Program-made: the position numbers and the translations under genes | In this document: positions 7,801-9,686 of the stretch, piece after piece | Position numbering within the stretch: the stretch's first letter is position 1 | How the letters are laid out: every line of letters starts with the position of its first letter | Assembly: GCA_947469815.1 (NCBI GenBank) | Contig: CANIRI010000063.1 | Coordinates: 1 to 9,686 of the forward strand | DNA: 9,686 nucleotides | Source of the DNA: Comamonadaceae bacterium | GTDB taxonomy: Bacteria > Pseudomonadota > Gammaproteobacteria > Burkholderiales > Burkholderiaceae_C | Reading direction: 5' to 3' | The notes under the pieces: generated by a model | Databases searched by the model: none | The model's input: the letters and a program-made list of their open reading frames with translations, nothing else | What the model was told of the DNA's origin: nothing

Positions 7801-7888
7801 TTTGCTGGTGGTGCCGGCCGTTTTCACTTACATCGACGACACCCAGAAACTGTTCGGTAGGCTCATTGCATGGCTGCGCGCGCGCTAA
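4805..7888 (+). CDS. RND efflux inner-membrane permease, HAE1 (AcrB/MexB-like) class
   Basis: This is a proton-driven pump of the RND superfamily and the energy-coupling part of the tripartite system. At 1027 residues it is full length, close to AcrB's 1049. The usual architecture is visible: an N-terminal helix after KHP, a large periplasmic loop, a bundle of helices from about residue 340, a second large loop, and a closing helix bundle. Proton-relay residues are present. Asp402 and Asp403 in LVDDAIVEIEN correspond to AcrB Asp407/408. Lys922 in GIVTKNSILLVDYA corresponds to Lys940. Arg952 and Thr959 in KRSRPIVMTT correspond to Arg971 and Thr978. The VDDAI form of helix 4 points to the HAE1 class rather than the heavy-metal HME class, which has a single aspartate in a DGAVV-type motif. 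The substrate cannot be read from sequence. GTG 4805 is the preferred start. Translation of the next gene begins 10 bases after the stop. Confidence 0.96.
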   Translation: MNFSSLSIKHPIPAIMLFALLSLAGLLSFRGNVVQDFPDIELPMVTVSASLPGAAPAQLETEVARKIEDAVATLAGVKNVYTTVLDGSVTTTVEFALEKSIPEAVNDVRDAVAGVRADLPGEMRDPTVSKASTAGRVVLTYTAQPAAGSNWDAEAVSWFVDNTASKRLREVRGVGAVKRVGGVSREVRVELHPDQMAALRVSALDVSRRLKSVQQDAPGGRGDVGGAEQSVRTIATVQTAEDLALLDIPLADGRNVRLGQVASVSDTVSEARSLATINGKTVVGFEVFRTKGAGELDVARGARAAVAELQAAHPQVLLTQVIDNARPVQENFEGSMELLYEGAGLAVLVVLIFLRNWRATLVACAALPLSVIPTFLGLQYFGYTLNTVTLLSLALVVGVLVDDAIVEIENIERHLRMGKSPYQAAMEAAEEIGMAVIATTFALVAVFLPTAFMGGIPGLFFKQFGWTAVLAILASLLVARLLTPMMAAYILQPHVPRADGQNDDPDGRVMRTYLAVMRWCLRHRLVTAIGAGLFFIGSISLVPLLPTGFVPAADRNQTQVTIELPPGSTLAETARATEAARRLIMEVPHTVAVFASVGGGSSGDAFAPGAAAEARRAVLTITTVARQQRPEKMTDIDAALRARLRELPGVRVNVGPPDTGIKMQLVLKSEDPLALTAAAQRAERELRTIPGVGNVSSSASLVRPEIIVRPDMVRAADLGVTAQAIAETVRVATAGDYDTALAKLNLAQRQVPILVKLPDAVRADLGALERLTVPGKNGPVLLGSVASLSMESGPAQIGRLNRSRNVTLDVELGSRTLGEVNTESRRLPSLKNLPPGVSIAELGDAQEMQALFASFGIAMLIGILCIYGVLVLLFNDFMQPVTILAALPLSIGGAFILLLLTGKALSMPTMIGLIMLMGIVTKNSILLVDYAILARRAGMDRFEALVDACHKRSRPIVMTTIAMGAGMMPLALGWGADPSFRSPMAVAVIGGLVTSTLLSLLVVPAVFTYIDDTQKLFGRLIAWLRAR

Positions 7889-7898
7889 AGTGAGCGCC

Positions 7899-8786
7899 AT
7901 GATGCCGACGTGGGTCTTGTTGTTCTCCGCCTCGATGTGGGGCTTGAGTTCGCTGCCTCTCAAAGCCTTTGCCGAGTACGGTTTGTCCGGCCCGCTGCTG
8001 GCGGGCCTTGCTTTTGGATTTGCCGGTGTGTTGGGCTTGCCGTTGCTGCTGCGCGAGTACACGCAGTGGCGCCGTAGCCTGGCGATGCTGGTGCTGCTGG
8101 CCCTGGTCGGTGGTTGGGGAAATACGGCCTATGTCACTGCCTTGGTCCAGGGTGAGGTGGTGCGGGTCATGCTGCTGTTTTATTTGCTGCCGGCCTGGTC
8201 GGTGCTGGGCGGGCGCATATTTTTGGGCGAGCGGATTTCACTGCGCAGGGGCAGTGCGGTGGCCTTGGCCATGGTTGGGGCATTTTTGGTGGTGGGCGGT
8301 TTTGCTGCCTTCGATGCGCCGCTGAGCTTGGCCGATGTGATGGCGGTCACGGCGGGGCTGGCGTTTGCGGGGAACAACATCATTGCGCGCCAATCCCAAG
8401 AGATTCCCACGGCCAGCAAGACGGTGGTGGTGTTTCTGGGTTCCGCGCTGCTGGCCATGCCGCTGACGCTGTGGGTCAGTGGCAGCGATGCTGCCGCTGG
8501 GCTGTTGGGTTTGACGCCCGAGGTGCTGGGCTGGCTGGCTGCCTATTCCCTCGGCTGGCTGGCGCTGGTGACAGCGACCTGGCAATGGAGCGTGAGCCGC
8601 ATGGAGGCCGGACGTGCCGGCGTGCTGTCGATTTCCGAGTTGGTGGTGGCGCTGCTTGTGGCCACGCTGGTGGGGGGCGAGACCATGACCCTGCTGGAAT
8701 GTGTGGGCGCGGTGGTGATCGCGCTGGCGGCCATTCTGGAAGCGACTGACAGCACCGTTACATCGCCGCCGGCAACGCTGCCCTAG
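7899..8786 (+). CDS. EamA/DMT-family transporter
   Basis: This is a predicted inner-membrane protein of 295 residues, almost entirely hydrophobic, of the drug/metabolite transporter superfamily (EamA, RhaT-like). Ten helices are expected, arising from two EamA repeats. The duplication can be seen: FLGERIS in the first half (Glu111) and VGGETMT in the second (Glu261) are 150 residues apart and occupy the same place before the last helix of each repeat. The N-terminus MMPTWVLLFSASMWGLSSL is typical of the family. ATG 7899 was chosen, with AAAGTGAG just upstream as a modest ribosome binding site. GTG 7890 is a less likely start, and the frame is open to an ATG at 7866 inside the pump gene. The gene lies 10 bases after the pump stop and is probably co-transcribed, but it is not a known part of RND systems. 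The family moves amino acids, sugars, nucleosides or other metabolites, and the substrate here is unknown. Confidence 0.92.
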   Translation: MMPTWVLLFSASMWGLSSLPLKAFAEYGLSGPLLAGLAFGFAGVLGLPLLLREYTQWRRSLAMLVLLALVGGWGNTAYVTALVQGEVVRVMLLFYLLPAWSVLGGRIFLGERISLRRGSAVALAMVGAFLVVGGFAAFDAPLSLADVMAVTAGLAFAGNNIIARQSQEIPTASKTVVVFLGSALLAMPLTLWVSGSDAAAGLLGLTPEVLGWLAAYSLGWLALVTATWQWSVSRMEAGRAGVLSISELVVALLVATLVGGETMTLLECVGAVVIALAAILEATDSTVTSPPATLP

Positions 8787-8788
8787 CC

Positions 8789-8816
8789 AAAAAAAACCCC
8801 CGGACTGTGCCGGGGG
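8789..8816 (-). terminator. Rho-independent terminator for the minus-strand permease gene
   Basis: On the plus strand, eight A bases (8789 to 8796) precede CCCCCGG (8797 to 8803), a six-base loop, and CCGGGGG (8810 to 8816). Read on the minus strand this is a perfect 7-base-pair GC-only stem followed by eight T bases, a strong intrinsic terminator. It ends transcription of the amino acid permease gene 55 bases past its stop. The plus side lacks a T tract, so it should be much weaker for the EamA gene, whose stop codon ends just 2 bases before the A tract. Confidence 0.92.
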
Positions 8817-8838
8817 TCAGGGGTAGTGGGGAAAGCCA

Positions 8839-8853
8839 GCGGGCTTAGCCCGC
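8839..8853 (-). repeat. Small perfect hairpin downstream of the permease stop
   Basis: GCGGGC (8839 to 8844) pairs with GCCCGC (8848 to 8853) around a TTA loop. It lies between the permease stop codon and the intrinsic terminator and has no T tract of its own. It may protect the 3' end of the transcript or be incidental. Confidence 0.6.
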
Positions 8854-8879
8854 AAGCCCCCTGCAGGGTCTTAGCCCGC
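8844..8879 (-). repeat. Ten-base direct repeat covering the permease stop codon
   Basis: CTTAGCCCGC occurs at 8844 to 8853 and again at 8870 to 8879, 26 bases apart. The second copy contains the last two codons and the stop of the permease gene (minus strand GCG GGC TAA). The first copy lies beyond the stop and forms half of the small hairpin. A 10-base palindrome, CCCTGCAGGG (8859 to 8868), lies between them. Confidence 0.6.
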
Positions 8880-9686
8880 TAGTGAGTAACCGAATGCGAC
8901 GACCGCCACGCCGGCAAGCAGGGTGACATAAGGCAGCATCCCGGCTTGGTTTTGGATGTCGGCTGATTCGTGCAAATCATCCGCAGTACCGGCTGGGAAT
9001 ACGCCGCCGTCCTCCACATAGTGGCGGTACAGGAACACCGGAATCACCAGCGCCGCAACGACCAAGCCGGTCATTAACGTTCCGGCACCCCAGACATTCG
9101 CACCCATGCCCATCAAGAACGCATTCACAAATGCCAGCAGTGCACCAACCGCCAGCAACCAGCCGGCCGCTTTGTAGGGGCGTTCCCAGTTGCTGCGGTC
9201 CATGCGGTGTATCCAGCCCGCGTTCAGGTTCAGGAAGTTGAAGATGATGTAGCCCACGTTGGAGGCGGCCAGCACAAACACATAGTCCGACAGCATGAGC
9301 AGGATCAGGTTAAAGCACAGGTCGGTCCACATCGCGGCAGTGGGTGCGCCATGCTCGTTGACTTTGCTGAGGTAGCGTGGCAACCAGCCGTCTGCAGACG
9401 CCTGGTACAGCGTGCGCGACGAGCCCGCCATGGATGTCATGATCGCCAGCACCAAAGCCAGAATCATCATGGCAATCAGCACGTTGGTGATGACCGGGCC
9501 GGCTCCGATGATGCGGGCCATGGCCGATGCAACGCCCATACCCGAATAAATATCGGGAGCCAAGATGCCGTCGTACACCGCGTTGGTGACCGCGCCATCT
9601 GCTCCGACCACGGGTTGTGTCACGACATTGCCAAGTCCGAAATAGCCCTGGAAGGCCAGCGGTACCAAAACAAACACTGCAATACA
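8871..9686 (-). CDS. APC-superfamily amino acid permease, C-terminal part (partial)
   Basis: This is an inner-membrane transporter of the amino acid-polyamine-organocation superfamily. The visible 271 residues are the C-terminal part of what is usually a protein of roughly 450 to 550 residues with about 12 helices, and about seven hydrophobic segments remain. The cytoplasmic loop SSRTLYQASADGWLPRYL followed by KVNEHGAPTAA is characteristic of amino acid permeases (SR.LY...DG.LP....KV...G.P). The frame stays open to the right edge, so the GTG at 9677 is internal and the true start lies outside. The substrate cannot be assigned from this part. The gene converges on the EamA gene, with 84 bases between stops, and ends at a strong terminator. 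It is therefore a separate transcription unit. Confidence 0.9.
   Translation of the reverse strand, partial: CIAVFVLVPLAFQGYFGLGNVVTQPVVGADGAVTNAVYDGILAPDIYSGMGVASAMARIIGAGPVITNVLIAMMILALVLAIMTSMAGSSRTLYQASADGWLPRYLSKVNEHGAPTAAMWTDLCFNLILLMLSDYVFVLAASNVGYIIFNFLNLNAGWIHRMDRSNWERPYKAAGWLLAVGALLAFVNAFLMGMGANVWGAGTLMTGLVVAALVIPVFLYRHYVEDGGVFPAGTADDLHESADIQNQAGMLPYVTLLAGVAVVAFGYSLAG

Noticed and set aside
4805..7888. Heavy-metal (CusA/CzcA, HME) pump, suggested by the ZIP neighbour and channel-first order
   Set aside because: Helix 4 reads VDDAIVEIEN with two aspartates, the HAE1 form, and the metal-pump helix 4 motif is absent.
9675..9677. GTG as start of the permease gene
   Set aside because: The frame remains open to the window edge, and the encoded part lacks the N-terminal helices of the family, so this GTG is an internal codon.

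Overview
The window reads as a stretch of a high-GC betaproteobacterial chromosome, most likely Burkholderiales and perhaps Comamonadaceae. That placement rests on GC-rich codon use, the polA C-terminus, a Tat-exported dienelactone-hydrolase-type protein, and the style of the ZIP and RND proteins. It is an inference from protein character, not a database result. Coding density is very high. The longest stretch without a gene is about 114 bases, and no RNA gene, insertion sequence, CRISPR array or phage remnant was seen.

Layout: (1) The last 84 residues of DNA polymerase I (polA) enter from the left edge on the plus strand. (2) After a 114-base gap carrying a weak candidate promoter, six plus-strand genes follow with gaps of about 10 to 23 bases: a Tat-secreted dienelactone hydrolase family protein, a ZIP-family metal transporter with a histidine-rich cytoplasmic loop, an outer-membrane factor lipoprotein, a periplasmic adaptor, an RND inner-membrane pump, and an EamA/DMT-family transporter. 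(3) A convergent 84-base gap holds a minus-strand intrinsic terminator, a second small hairpin and a short direct repeat. (4) The C-terminal half of an APC-superfamily amino acid permease lies on the minus strand and runs off the right edge.

The core is a complete tripartite efflux system in the order outer-membrane channel, adaptor, pump. The pump carries the paired aspartates and the lysine of the proton relay typical of the HAE1 (drug and hydrophobe) class. The ZIP gene is packed tightly in front of it: the outer-membrane gene's ribosome binding site begins two bases after the ZIP stop codon. The two are therefore likely co-transcribed, which pairs a probable metal importer with a non-metal-type exporter. 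No regulator gene lies beside the pump in this window.

No previously undescribed system could be supported here. Most of the window is recognisable, ordinary housekeeping and transport content. The points most worth a second look are the ZIP/RND pairing, the cysteine in the ZIP metal-binding motif of helix 4, and the small repeat and hairpin structure around the stop codon of the permease gene.
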